From the NCBI GenBank assembly GCA_905235085.1, contig CAJOKD010000007.1:33750-97749 (forward strand): a stretch of DNA of 64,000 nt, in the 5' to 3' direction. Made by a program: the position numbers and the translations under genes. This document shows, in pieces, positions 28,997-37,535 of this stretch. Each line of letters opens with the position of its first letter. Position 1 is the first letter of the stretch. This DNA comes from an uncultured Bacteroidales bacterium (GTDB lineage Bacteria; Bacteroidota; Bacteroidia; Bacteroidales; UBA932). Below the pieces are notes generated by a model, which did not search any database, was not told the DNA's origin, and worked only from the letters and a program-made list of their open reading frames with translations.

Positions 28997-29473
28997 ATGG
29001 CACAGGAAATAGAGAAAAAGTTTTTGGTGAAGGGCGACTTCAAGGCCGACGCCTTCAAGGCTACCCGCATAACCCAAGGTTATCTGAGCAGTGTCCCTGA
29101 GCGCACGGTACGCATCCGTGTAAAGGGAGACAAGGGATTCATCACCGTAAAGGGCATAGGCAACTCCTCCGGCGCATCCCGCTTCGAGTGGGAGAAGGAA
29201 ATCCCTGTAGACGAGGTGAAGGCCCTCCTCGACCTGGCAGAGCCAGGAGTGATCGACAAGACGAGGTATCTTGTCAAGAATACGGACGGTGTCCACACCT
29301 GGGAAGTCGATGAGTTCTACGGAGACAACGACGGCCTTACCGTCGCCGAAGTGGAGCTTGCAGACGAGAACGAACCTTTCGACAAGCCTGAATGGCTTGG
29401 CGAAGAGGTCACCGGCGACCCTAAGTACTTCAACTCCATGCTGATGAAGAACCCTTACAAGAACTGGAAATAG
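28997..29473 (+). CDS. CYTH domain protein (predicted triphosphatase)
   Basis: 158 residues, a minimal CYTH protein. It opens with the family signature EIEKKFLV (ExExK) and continues with RVRIKG-type strands (TVRIRVKGDKGFITVKG), RFEWEKEIP, and the acidic strands WEVDEFYGDNDGLTVAEVEL that line the tunnel. Bacterial relatives hydrolyse inorganic tripolyphosphate or related triphosphates with Mg or Mn. In this operon a polyphosphate-related role is likely by context but not shown. Confidence 0.9.
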   Translation: MAQEIEKKFLVKGDFKADAFKATRITQGYLSSVPERTVRIRVKGDKGFITVKGIGNSSGASRFEWEKEIPVDEVKALLDLAEPGVIDKTRYLVKNTDGVHTWEVDEFYGDNDGLTVAEVELADENEPFDKPEWLGEEVTGDPKYFNSMLMKNPYKNWK

Positions 29474-29490
29474 TTTAAATCATTCGACTT

Positions 29491-31084
29491 ATGGCAGAAC
29501 AAGTAAAAGCAGCGTTCGATCCGCTGGACATGAACAATTACAAGATCGAGAAACTGCCTAAGATGCAGAAATCGAAGTTCGAGATCTGGATGGCCCGTCT
29601 TGGCGGACCGTTGGCGATCATCGCATTCGTCTGGATCTGCTGGTTCTGCCATATTCATCGACAACATCAATCCCGACACCCTGGCCGCCACGGCGAGCAA
29701 GCGCCTTGGCGTGCTGGGTGAGGCGGGATTCATCCGTGCCAACTACGCGATGCTGGCCATATTCGTGGCCAGTCTCATCCTGTGGATGACGGAGGCTCTG
29801 CCGAACTACCTGACCTCGCTCCTGCTGATCCTGGCTACCGTTTTGCTGAATGTGACTACTCAGAAGGAGGCCCTTGCACAGCTCGGACATCCGGTGATGT
29901 GGCTGAACATCCTGTCCTTCGTCCTGGCATCGATGCTGGTCAAGACCCAGTTCGCCAAACGGTTGGCCCTTGCATTCGTCATAAAGTTCGGAAAGAGCGC
30001 CAAGGGTGTGCTCTGGAGTTTCCTCCTGATCAACCTTGTCCTTTCCGCCTTCATCTCAGCGACTACGGTCAAGGCCACCATCATGCTCCCGATATTCATG
30101 GTGATCTGCGCCATCTACGGAGCCTCTGACGGCCACCGCAACAACTTTGGCCGCAACCTCGTGATCCAGAACTTGTTCCAAGTGAATATCGGCGCTAATG
30201 CCTTCTATACCGGAAGTGGAGCGCACCTGCTTGCCATATCCCTTATAGCAGGCTTCGTGGGCAGCTGCGACTTCGGCTATAAGGAATGGCTGATTGCAGT
30301 TGGCCCGATGAGCGTGATCATCCTGGTCGTGGGCCTACTGCTCGGAATGTATGTCTTCTTTCCTATGAAGAAGGAAGAGCAGGTTCCGCAGCTGGATGGT
30401 GGCATCGACAGGCTCAAGGATGAACTTGCAGCAATGGGGAAGATGACTTCACAGGAATGGAGGGCTGTAGGAATATTCTGCATCGTCCTATTCCTATGGG
30501 TCACCAAGGGCACCTTCCACAATATCGACGAGACCATAGTCGCCTTGCTGGGCGCCATCCTGGCCTTGCTGCCTGGGATCGGTGTAGTCAAGTGGAACGA
30601 CGTGGACATCCCTTGGCACCTGATGCTCTTCAGCGCCGGCGCATACGTCCTCGGAAGCGGACTCAATGCCACCGACCTCCCGAACACCATGGTCAATGCA
30701 GCCTTCAACGCGATGGGAATCACGTCCGACACTCCGTTCTGGGTGCTGTATGTCATCCTGACCTTCCTGATGATGTATTCCGGCCTGGTGTTCCAGTCCA
30801 AGACCATCAGGACGATGGTTTTCGTACCTATCGCCCTTGGAGTCGAGAAGCGTTTCGGCTTCCCTGCGATGAGCCTTGCCCTGCCGGTGTCCATGCTCAT
30901 CGAACATTGTTACGTGCTGCCGTTCAACAGCAAGCCGGCAGCCCTTCTCTACAACACCAACCAGTACAGCATGACCGATGCTTTCAAATATGGAATCACC
31001 ATGATGACCTTCTCATGGTTCCTGATCCTTATTTTCGGAGAAACTGTACTTAAGTGGCTTAACATTACCCCTGGACTTTTTTAA
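29491..31084 (+). pseudogene. SLC13/DASS-family anion transporter, frameshifted
   Basis: A single transporter gene of about 530 residues is split by a one-base shift. The first frame (29491 on) reads a cytosolic head then GGPLAIIAFVWICWFC; the second frame carries IFIDNINPDTLAAT and the other ten or so membrane segments to 31084. Removing one C of the CC at 29649-29650 joins them smoothly in the middle of the first membrane helix. The pore motif reads SATTVKATIMLPI where dicarboxylate members usually have Ser-Asn-Thr. SLC13 includes dicarboxylate, sulfate and, in yeast, phosphate carriers. True mutation or sequencing error cannot be told apart. The rest of the operon continues in order behind it. 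Confidence 0.8.
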
Positions 31085-31096
31085 TCCATCGATGCT

Positions 31097-31717
31097 ATGA
31101 ATATTGAATGGAACTTCATCCTCAGGATTTTCATTGCCGGGCTGCTTGGCGGCCTTATTGGTTTCGAGCGTGAATTCCGGGCCAAGGAGGCCGGAGTCAG
31201 GACCCATTTCGTCGTGGCTCTGGGCAGCGCCCTTTTTATGATTATCTCGCAGTTCGCCTTCACCGGCCGCTATGATGCCGCCAGGGTTGCGGCCCAAGTG
31301 GTTTCCGGCATCGGTTTCATCGGAGCCGGTGTGATCATATTCCAGAAAAATGCAATCAGGGGAGTGACCACTGCTGCAGGGCTCTGGGTTGCAGCTGCCA
31401 TCGGACTTAGCTGCGGAGCGGCTATGTATTCCGTGGCTATTGCGGCGACGCTGATGACCATATTCGTGCTTGAAACCATGCACTTCGTGACCCGTAAATA
31501 TGGGGACCGGGAATGCACTGTGACTGTTTATCCTGTGACCAATGAGGAACTTTTGGATATCTTGAATAAACTGAAGGATGCCGGGGCGGTCGTAGAACGT
31601 TTCACCCTTTCAGACTCGGAGGCAAGTATTTTCCTCAAAATGAGGCAAAAGGATTATCCTTCCGTCATGGACACGGTGCTTTCCCTTTCAAATGGACTCA
31701 AGATAGGAGTCTCCTGA
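31097..31717 (+). CDS. MgtC/SapB-family membrane protein
   Basis: 206 residues. The N-terminal membrane domain has the MgtC signature GGLIGFEREFRAKEAGVRTH and GIGFIGAGVIIFQ, followed by a soluble ACT-like domain (ECTVTVYPVTNEELLDILNK). MgtC proteins affect Mg and phosphate homeostasis in Salmonella and mycobacteria, which suits its place 12 bases after an anion transporter in a phosphate operon. Exact activity unknown. Confidence 0.88.
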   Translation: MNIEWNFILRIFIAGLLGGLIGFEREFRAKEAGVRTHFVVALGSALFMIISQFAFTGRYDAARVAAQVVSGIGFIGAGVIIFQKNAIRGVTTAAGLWVAAAIGLSCGAAMYSVAIAATLMTIFVLETMHFVTRKYGDRECTVTVYPVTNEELLDILNKLKDAGAVVERFTLSDSEASIFLKMRQKDYPSVMDTVLSLSNGLKIGVS

Positions 31718-31730
31718 TTTCCATAGTCTT

Positions 31731-32486
31731 ATGTCTAATTCACGTTTTTGGGGGATATTGCTGGCTACTGTCATGCTTGCACTATCGTTGCCTACCCTTC
31801 AGGCCGGAGGCAAGCGTGTCGTATTCATCGGCGATTCCATCACCGATGGCAACTGGGGTAACGTGTACAATTACAAGAAGACCTCAGCCGAACGCAGCCA
31901 GACCGACATGAACCATATTTACGGCCACAGCTACGTGATGCTGATTGCTTCTGATTTCCAGAGCAAGCGTCCGAGATCCGGCTACAGTTTCTTCAACAGG
32001 GGATTCAGCGGGCACAAGCTCTGCGATCTGGCAGCCCGCTGGCAGGAGGATGTTCTGGACCTGCATCCAGACATCCTGTCCGTGCTTGTCGGCACCAATG
32101 ACCTTCACTCCTGGCTGGACGAAGGCGGGAGAGAAGACTTCGACTTCACCGCCTGGAAAGCCGAATATGGCAGGCTGCTGCAGCTGGTGCGGGAGCAGAA
32201 TCCTTCCGTCACGCTGGTCCTTTGCACTCCTTTCGTCGCGAGGCAGGGCTCCCTCGCTGAAAGTCCGACCTATGACCTGCGTGAGCGTCTTACCCGCAGG
32301 ATGGCTGCCGTGGTCCGAGAACTGTGCGTTGAATATGATGCCGTCTGCGTCCCGTTCGATACGATGTTCGGGAAACTTATCCGCAAGCAGCCGGCTCCTT
32401 CCTACTGGATCTGGGACGGGATACACCCCACTCCGGCCGGTCACCGAAGAATGGCTGATCTTTGGAAAAGGAAAGTCAGGCTCTAG
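31731..32486 (+). CDS. secreted SGNH/GDSL hydrolase
   Basis: 251 residues with a signal peptide (ILLATVMLALSLPTLQA). Blocks I, III and V of SGNH esterases are clear: FIGDSITDG with the nucleophilic Ser, VLVGTNDLHSW, and WDGIHPTPAGH with the Asp/His pair. Members deacetylate polysaccharides or cleave esters; the substrate here is unknown. Last gene of the plus-strand run, its stop 2 bases from the stop of the convergent PgeF-like gene. Confidence 0.88.
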   Translation: MSNSRFWGILLATVMLALSLPTLQAGGKRVVFIGDSITDGNWGNVYNYKKTSAERSQTDMNHIYGHSYVMLIASDFQSKRPRSGYSFFNRGFSGHKLCDLAARWQEDVLDLHPDILSVLVGTNDLHSWLDEGGREDFDFTAWKAEYGRLLQLVREQNPSVTLVLCTPFVARQGSLAESPTYDLRERLTRRMAAVVRELCVEYDAVCVPFDTMFGKLIRKQPAPSYWIWDGIHPTPAGHRRMADLWKRKVRL

Positions 32487-32488
32487 CC

Positions 32489-33166
32489 CTAGACCAGTTT
32501 TATGGAATTGATATTCCTACCGCAACCGACTCCTTCCCTGCGTGCTGAGTAGAAGGAATGGTCGGAATAGGTGTCGATTGCATATACCTGGATATTCCCA
32601 GGCCTTAGGCCGGAGCCTTCCAGAATCCATTTGTTGGCCTTGAACAGGTCTATGTGGTGGCCTCCGGACATCGGACTGCCGTCTCCCGGGCCTTTGTCCG
32701 ACCATATATCCTGCATGGGGAATCCTGCCTCCCTGAACTGTTCCACGACTTCCACTCCGACTTGGAAGCTGTCCGGACCTATGCAGGGACCTATGACTGC
32801 AAGGACATCAGCTGCATTGGTCCGGAAATGTTCTTCCATCACTGTCAAGGCTTTCCGGGAAATCATCCGGACCGTTCCTCTCCAGCCGGAGTGGACCGCC
32901 GCTATTACCCGCCTGACTGGATCGTAGAGGAGTACCGGTGTACAGTCCGCCGTGCGGGCTCCTATCGCAATGCCCTGAAAGTCAGTGATGAAGGCATCGT
33001 ATCCCTCCAGATCCTCGCGTGTCAGGCCCGGCCGGTCGATGATGGCGATTCTGGTTCCGTGTACCTGATGGCCCTGTGTCACGGGGTAGGGAAGAGGAGT
33101 TTCCCTTCCGGCCGTGAAAGCTTCCACGCCTGGCCCTAATCGATATTGAAGGAGATTCCGGGCCAT
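32489..33166 (-). CDS. YfiH/PgeF-family protein (polyphenol oxidase/purine nucleoside phosphorylase-like)
   Basis: 225 residues. Family motifs: QVHGTRIAII, TADCTPVLLYDP, AVHSGWRGTVRMI with the metal-binding His and Cys, and GPCIGPDSFQVG. Family members have been described as laccase-like and more recently as purine nucleoside phosphorylases, and E. coli PgeF as a peptidoglycan-editing hydrolase. It begins 2 bases after the rhamnosidase stop, so probably shares its transcript. Confidence 0.88.
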   Translation of the reverse strand: MARNLLQYRLGPGVEAFTAGRETPLPYPVTQGHQVHGTRIAIIDRPGLTREDLEGYDAFITDFQGIAIGARTADCTPVLLYDPVRRVIAAVHSGWRGTVRMISRKALTVMEEHFRTNAADVLAVIGPCIGPDSFQVGVEVVEQFREAGFPMQDIWSDKGPGDGSPMSGGHHIDLFKANKWILEGSGLRPGNIQVYAIDTYSDHSFYSARREGVGCGRNINSIKLV

Positions 33167-33168
33167 AC

Positions 33169-35532
33169 CTACATCCTTACCTCGTAATGGTGTTTGCCGC
33201 CGGTGATGACTTCAGGGGTCGTGGAGCCGGGGAGATACACTTCGGTGCGGATTCCTTTCGGGACGGAGACATCCCACTTGAAGACACCGTCTTCCTTCTT
33301 CCAGGAGCTGGAGATCCTACCCCGTACGGACTCATAGCTGCAATCCACATAATCTAGTCCTTCGACCGGCCAGGGCCGCAACTCGATTTCGGCGAAACCA
33401 GGTTTAAGCGGACGGATTCCCGCCAAGTATTCATATTCCCAGATGATGAGGTCCCCGAGCAGCATCACGTGGTTGCCAGAATTCATTGCCGGATCCGCAG
33501 TATTGCCGTTCCACAGTTCCCAGATGGTTGTAGCCCCGTTCGCAGCCATATATCCCCAGGAAGGATATGTGTCATCCGATGCTATCCTGAAGGCCAGGTC
33601 GGGGCGGCCATATTCAGTTAGAGTGCGCATCAGTACCTGGATTCCGATGACTCCGGAGCTTACGTGGCCCCCGAATTCTTTTTCGGTCTTTTCCACCAGG
33701 GACGAGATCACCCTCTGCTCCTCCTCTTTCGGGACAAGGCCGTACCAGAGGGCTATCAGGTTGGCAGTTACGGTGTTGTTGTCGTAATATCCTCCCTCGG
33801 GATTGTAGTATTCCCTGTTGAATGCCTCGGTGCTGGCTTTTTCCTCGGCCTCGAAATATGCCACATCTTCCGGATGGCCCGCTATAGGAGCGAATTCCTT
33901 CATCATCTTGCAGTAGTGGACGTAATATGGGGTGGCAATCACTGCCGGAGCCGTGATGCGCGACGGGTCCTGGGAGTGGATCAGTTCCAGGGATTCCGGC
34001 GGCATACACCAGTCTCCGTACACATCCTTCGTTATAATTCCGTCAACCATCCATTTGTCTTTCATATAGACAAGCCATTTCTTCATCACCGGATAATTCT
34101 TTACCAAGGAAGCTTCGTCTCCGAAGCGCCTGTAAAGCATCCCTGTGGCATCTATGAACAGCCCCGGCCAGGTCATATTGTCCTGACGGACGGTCCAGAA
34201 ATTCGGTGCTACGTTCGGGAGTTGGCCTTCCTCGTTCTGCTCGGTGGCGATGTCGTCGAGCCATTTGGCGTACAGGGCGTGGTTGTCGAATATCCAGCTC
34301 TCGCCGTAGCAACCGGTGGCCCGGTCTCCGAGCCAGCCCATCCTTTCGTCACGCTGCGGGCAGTCGGTCGGCATTCCCCGGTAGTTCCCGCGTATCCCCC
34401 AGAATGCATTCTTGTAAACCTGGTTGATCACCGGGTCCGAGCAGGAGAAATGACCGGTTATAGCCATCTTGTCGTATATCACCTGTCCTTCGAAATCATC
34501 CGCCGCCGGTGCCTGTTCGAGGCCGCTGACTTCCACGTAGCGGAACCCGTGATAGACGAAAGCCGGATGCCAGACAACCGGCTTGCCGTCCCTGGCGACA
34601 TAGATATCCCTCGCTTTGGCGGAACAGAGATTGTCTGTGTAGAGTTCTCCGTCCTCCTGCAAAGTCTCTGCGAACCGCAGCAGGAGGGTGTCGCCCTCGT
34701 GCATCTCCACTTTCACCTGAAGCCATCCTACCATATTCTGGCCCATATCTATGATGTACCTCCCATCTGGAAGAGGGTTGACGGACACCGGCTTGACGAT
34801 GTCCTGGATCTCTATGTTCGGATTAGGCTGCGCTGTGAGCTTGCCGTACGGCGCCTCCTGGAGGGCGGCCTGAGGCCATCCGCTGTCGTCATAAGAAGGA
34901 TCGAGCCATCCGTCCAGTTCCATCCTGGCGTCATAGACCTCGCCGTCATATTCGTTGTTGCTCCTGATCGGGCCGTCGGACCTGGCCTTCCAGCTCGCGT
35001 CGCTTGAGACTTTTTCTACCTTTCCGTCCTTATAGTCAATCTCAAGCTGGCAGATCAGGCAGGGCAGTTGCTTGTCGTAGTGCTTGTAATGGTTGATGGA
35101 GTCCCAGTTTACCCTGACTCCCGGGAACCGCCCCGTCCCAAGTACCACACCGATGGCATTGGCGCCCTTCTTAAGCAGCCCGGTGACGTCGAAGCTGTTG
35201 TAATACACCTTCTTGTCGTAATTGGACACGGTAGGGGAGAGCACCTGGGCTCCTCCCACCTTGCTCCCGTTGATGTATGCTTCGTAGAGGCCGAGTCCGC
35301 ATATATGCAGCCTGGCTTCCTTGATCCCCTTCCCGGCTTCGAATCTGGTCCTAAGGTATCTCGCCGGCAGTGAGACATCGCCGGTACGGACATCTTCGGG
35401 GGATCCGATACCTATCCACGATGCTTCCCAATTGACGGAAGGGTCCGTGATGAGTTCCGTCCCGAGTCTCGGGCGCGGAGAACAAGAAAGCAGCAAAGCC
35501 GCAGCGATTGACAGGAAAACAATCTTCTTCAT
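33169..35532 (-). CDS. GH78 alpha-L-rhamnosidase, lipoprotein
   Basis: 787 residues, exported by MKKIVFLSIAAALLLSC (lipobox LLSC). Domains in order: N-terminal beta-sandwich (LRTRFEAGKGIKEARLHICG, YEAYINGSKVG), Bac_rhamnosid B, then the (alpha/alpha)6 barrel beginning near the hallmark MPTDCPQRDERMGWLGD, with its catalytic acidic residues, and a C-terminal beta-sandwich (PVKGF-like LKPGFAEIELRPWPVEGLDY). Releases terminal alpha-L-rhamnose from plant or bacterial glycans. No SusC/D pair adjoins it, so it is not in a recognisable polysaccharide locus. Confidence 0.92.
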   Translation of the reverse strand: MKKIVFLSIAAALLLSCSPRPRLGTELITDPSVNWEASWIGIGSPEDVRTGDVSLPARYLRTRFEAGKGIKEARLHICGLGLYEAYINGSKVGGAQVLSPTVSNYDKKVYYNSFDVTGLLKKGANAIGVVLGTGRFPGVRVNWDSINHYKHYDKQLPCLICQLEIDYKDGKVEKVSSDASWKARSDGPIRSNNEYDGEVYDARMELDGWLDPSYDDSGWPQAALQEAPYGKLTAQPNPNIEIQDIVKPVSVNPLPDGRYIIDMGQNMVGWLQVKVEMHEGDTLLLRFAETLQEDGELYTDNLCSAKARDIYVARDGKPVVWHPAFVYHGFRYVEVSGLEQAPAADDFEGQVIYDKMAITGHFSCSDPVINQVYKNAFWGIRGNYRGMPTDCPQRDERMGWLGDRATGCYGESWIFDNHALYAKWLDDIATEQNEEGQLPNVAPNFWTVRQDNMTWPGLFIDATGMLYRRFGDEASLVKNYPVMKKWLVYMKDKWMVDGIITKDVYGDWCMPPESLELIHSQDPSRITAPAVIATPYYVHYCKMMKEFAPIAGHPEDVAYFEAEEKASTEAFNREYYNPEGGYYDNNTVTANLIALWYGLVPKEEEQRVISSLVEKTEKEFGGHVSSGVIGIQVLMRTLTEYGRPDLAFRIASDDTYPSWGYMAANGATTIWELWNGNTADPAMNSGNHVMLLGDLIIWEYEYLAGIRPLKPGFAEIELRPWPVEGLDYVDCSYESVRGRISSSWKKEDGVFKWDVSVPKGIRTEVYLPGSTTPEVITGGKHHYEVRM

Positions 35533-35596
35533 CTGGAGTTTGGTACATACTCCATAAATATAGTTTAATCGCGCCACAAATCCTAATGCCAAGTTA

Positions 35597-35627
35597 TTTG
35601 CTGATTCATAGATAATTCTTATATTTG
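35597..35627 (+). promoter_or_regulatory. perfect Bacteroidota promoter for the 117-residue gene
   Basis: TTTG (35597-35600), exactly 19 bases, TATATTTG (35620-35627): both elements match consensus. ATG follows at 35649. Confidence 0.75.
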
Positions 35628-35648
35628 GCACAACTAGAATCATAACCT

Positions 35649-36002
35649 ATGGCAAAATCAGATGTCAAGAAGCTCAGGTCTCCGGAAATCGAGATCGTTT
35701 GGAAGGATAACGTACCTGAAGCAACTTATTTCAACCGCGACGGATACAGCATCGTCGCGAAAGTGGATAAAGGGCAGTATATTCTAACACGCTACGGTTG
35801 GGGTGAAGATCCTGGTAAGGGCGAAAGCCTTATCGTATCCCCGAATGCAACACGGAAGCTTATGGACAGCCTCAAGGTCAAGCACCACGAGACCCTTATC
35901 AAGGCGCTTGGTAAAAGGTTCGCCCTGAAGGAGCCCCATAAGTGCTTCGTCAAGATACTGATATCTCTCGAGAGGAGAGGTATCCCATACGAGAGGAAGT
36001 AA
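35649..36002 (+). CDS. small basic protein of unknown function
   Basis: 117 residues, Lys-rich, with strands around DGYSIVAKVDKGQYILTRYGW and a basic helical C-terminus (KALGKRFALKEPHKCFVKIL). No signal peptide or membrane segment, and I do not recognise a family. It has a consensus promoter and Bacteroidota-like codon use, so it is probably a real gene, standing alone before a stretch of decayed genes. Confidence 0.6.
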   Translation: MAKSDVKKLRSPEIEIVWKDNVPEATYFNRDGYSIVAKVDKGQYILTRYGWGEDPGKGESLIVSPNATRKLMDSLKVKHHETLIKALGKRFALKEPHKCFVKILISLERRGIPYERK

Positions 36003-36050
36003 GATTCGTTTGGGCGCACCCTTGAGCGCTATCGCACCCGTATTCACGCT

Positions 36051-36355
36051 TTACTGCTCGAATACTACGGATAGTTCAGAGTGGAACCCGTTCAGTTCGA
36101 GTACGTAGGGAGCTTCGTCCTTGAACAGCTCCGGCGTGTCGCAGATCAGGCGGGTCTTGATGCCCTTGCAACCTTCATAAATACTATGGACCAGATGCTC
36201 AGAGCAAGGCCGGAAACCATCAGAAGGATCGCGATTATGGCCCAGGTCATAGCCAGAGCCCATGGGAACTGCCGTCCCGACACCCACCACATCAATGCCG
36301 GAATGCCCGCGACAAATACCAGGGAACCAAGAAGATAACCGAATACGTTCCTCAT
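36051..36355 (-). pseudogene. remnant of a small membrane protein, frame-broken
   Basis: From an ATG at 36355 the minus strand reads MRNVFGYLLGSLVFVAGIPA then about 45 residues of hydrophobic sequence ending SIWSIVFMKV, resembling the N-terminus of isoprenylcysteine methyltransferase-like proteins, before stopping at 36146. Another frame then continues GCKGIKTRLICDTPELFKDE to a stop at 36051, resembling the end of a different protein. I read it as a truncated and rearranged remnant. Confidence 0.45.
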
Positions 36356-36369
36356 ATCGCTATAGATTA

Positions 36370-36609
36370 TCAACCCAGCGTCCTGTAGAATGAAACGGCC
36401 TCCCGGTACGTTCTCCCGGCATTCTGATGCAGCCAGCGCTGGAACTCTACCTTGTAGCGGAAGTCTTCGCCCAGATACTTCTCGAAGAACGTCCGGAGTC
36501 CCTGGGAGCAAACCAGTTCAGCCGGAATCACATCATCCAATGACCCAGGGACGTGCATTTCCTTCTTGAGCATCGGATTCTTCCCTTGTTCCGACTCTCC
36601 TGCGGGCAC
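36370..36609 (-). pseudogene. fragment with a DUF6434-like C-terminus
   Basis: The frame ends FRYKVEFQRWLHQNAGRTYR and EAVSFYRTL, matching the C-terminal DUF6434 segment of SAP-domain proteins, but the SAP-domain half expected in front of it is absent. Upstream frames (36610-36760) are not recognisable. A broken gene within the decay zone. Confidence 0.45.
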
Positions 36610-36926
36610 AGTCCGTCGGGGAGTTCCTGCATGGAAGCGAGGTGTTCAGCCCGGCCTTCCTGCAAACATTGAATAATACTGGGATCCGGAAACGGGAGCG
36701 CATATCTGCAAGCCGAAGGAACAGCGCGAAACGGCCATCGAATGCATCGAATGGACATTATCGAATGGACATTCGGAAAGGTTGAGCCTTACGAAGAAAG
36801 TTATGGCGAATGCCAGGTAATACTGTCTGGCCCTGAAACAGGTTTACCGGTGGGGTTGGCACCTGGCGGTTCCAGGCCCCATACAAAAGGGGAAACCTCT
36901 CGGTTCTCGTCCTGCCCCATAAGAAA
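36610..36926. other. non-coding stretch with a 14-bp tandem repeat
   Basis: No supported gene. ATCGAATGGACATT occurs twice back to back at 36746-36759 and 36760-36773, preceded by a partial copy at 36737. The rest shows no recognisable feature. Confidence 0.5.
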
Positions 36927-36965
36927 AGAAAACAAACCAAACGATGAACGGCTGGTTTGTTTTCT
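36927..36965 (-). terminator. intrinsic terminator of the initiator tRNA gene
   Basis: A perfect 13-bp stem (AGAAAACAAACCA / TGGTTTGTTTTCT) with a 13-base loop lies 2 bases past the tRNA 3' end, and its minus-strand 3' side runs into TTTTCTTTTCTT. Confidence 0.75.
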
Positions 36966-36967
36966 AG

Positions 36968-37040
<73 letters not shown>

Positions 37041-37055
37041 ATGTTATTGGGATTG

Positions 37056-37086
37056 CAAATGTACGACTTTTTTCGAATATTCCAAA
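37056..37086 (-). promoter_or_regulatory. promoter of the initiator tRNA gene
   Basis: On the minus strand TTTG (37086-37083), exactly 19 bases, TACATTTG (37063-37056). The tRNA 5' end is 15 bases downstream. Confidence 0.75.
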
Positions 37087-37101
37087 AAAATGTATCTGCC
37101 A

Positions 37102-37533
37102 CTATCCATCAAGTTCGTCGTCATCATCGAATCCGAAATCTGAAGAGATTCCGTCGATCCGGTCCCAGGCATCCTCCATCGCCCTCCGGTCCTTCTTGGT
37201 CGGCCTTCCCGTACCCCTGTCACGCTTGAGGAAGAAGGTCTCCACAGGAGTCCGTAACTTGTCCAGTTCTGACTGCGGAGTGAGATTCTCTGCATATTCA
37301 GGTACAAGTTTGGCCCCCAGACGGTGCTCCGGAGCCTGCTTGATCCTATAAGTGTAAAGTATGGAACCCTTCCGGACCTCGATTGTCTCGCCGGCTTTTA
37401 CAAGACGGGATGGCTTCGTATTTGCCCCTGCGATCTTGACTTTTCCTCCTTTGCAAGCCTCGGTCGCCTCGGTTCTGGTCTTGAATATCCTAAGTGCCCA
37501 GAGGACTTTGTCTATCCTTTCAGCATCTGCCAT
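37102..37533 (-). CDS. Hsp15-like S4 RNA-binding protein
   Basis: 143 residues. The S4 domain is clear (ERIDKVLWALRIFKTRTEAT and ACKGGKVKIAGANTKPSRLV), as in Hsp15, which rescues nascent-chain-bearing 50S subunits after heat shock. The C-terminus is charged and acidic (DFGFDDDDELDG). The ATG at 37533 sits 2 bases after the isomerase stop; a start 4 codons earlier would overlap it. Co-transcribed with manA. Confidence 0.85.
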   Translation of the reverse strand: MADAERIDKVLWALRIFKTRTEATEACKGGKVKIAGANTKPSRLVKAGETIEVRKGSILYTYRIKQAPEHRLGAKLVPEYAENLTPQSELDKLRTPVETFFLKRDRGTGRPTKKDRRAMEDAWDRIDGISSDFGFDDDDELDG

Positions 37534-37535
37534 TG

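Noticed and set aside
29600..31084. A separate transporter gene with a TTG start at 29600
   Set aside because: The frame before about 29650 encodes a shadow of the upstream frame; the natural N-terminus lies in the other frame from 29491.
36746..36773. 14-bp tandem repeat as an attachment site
   Set aside because: No integrase and no matching copy at the tRNA end; looks like a local duplication.
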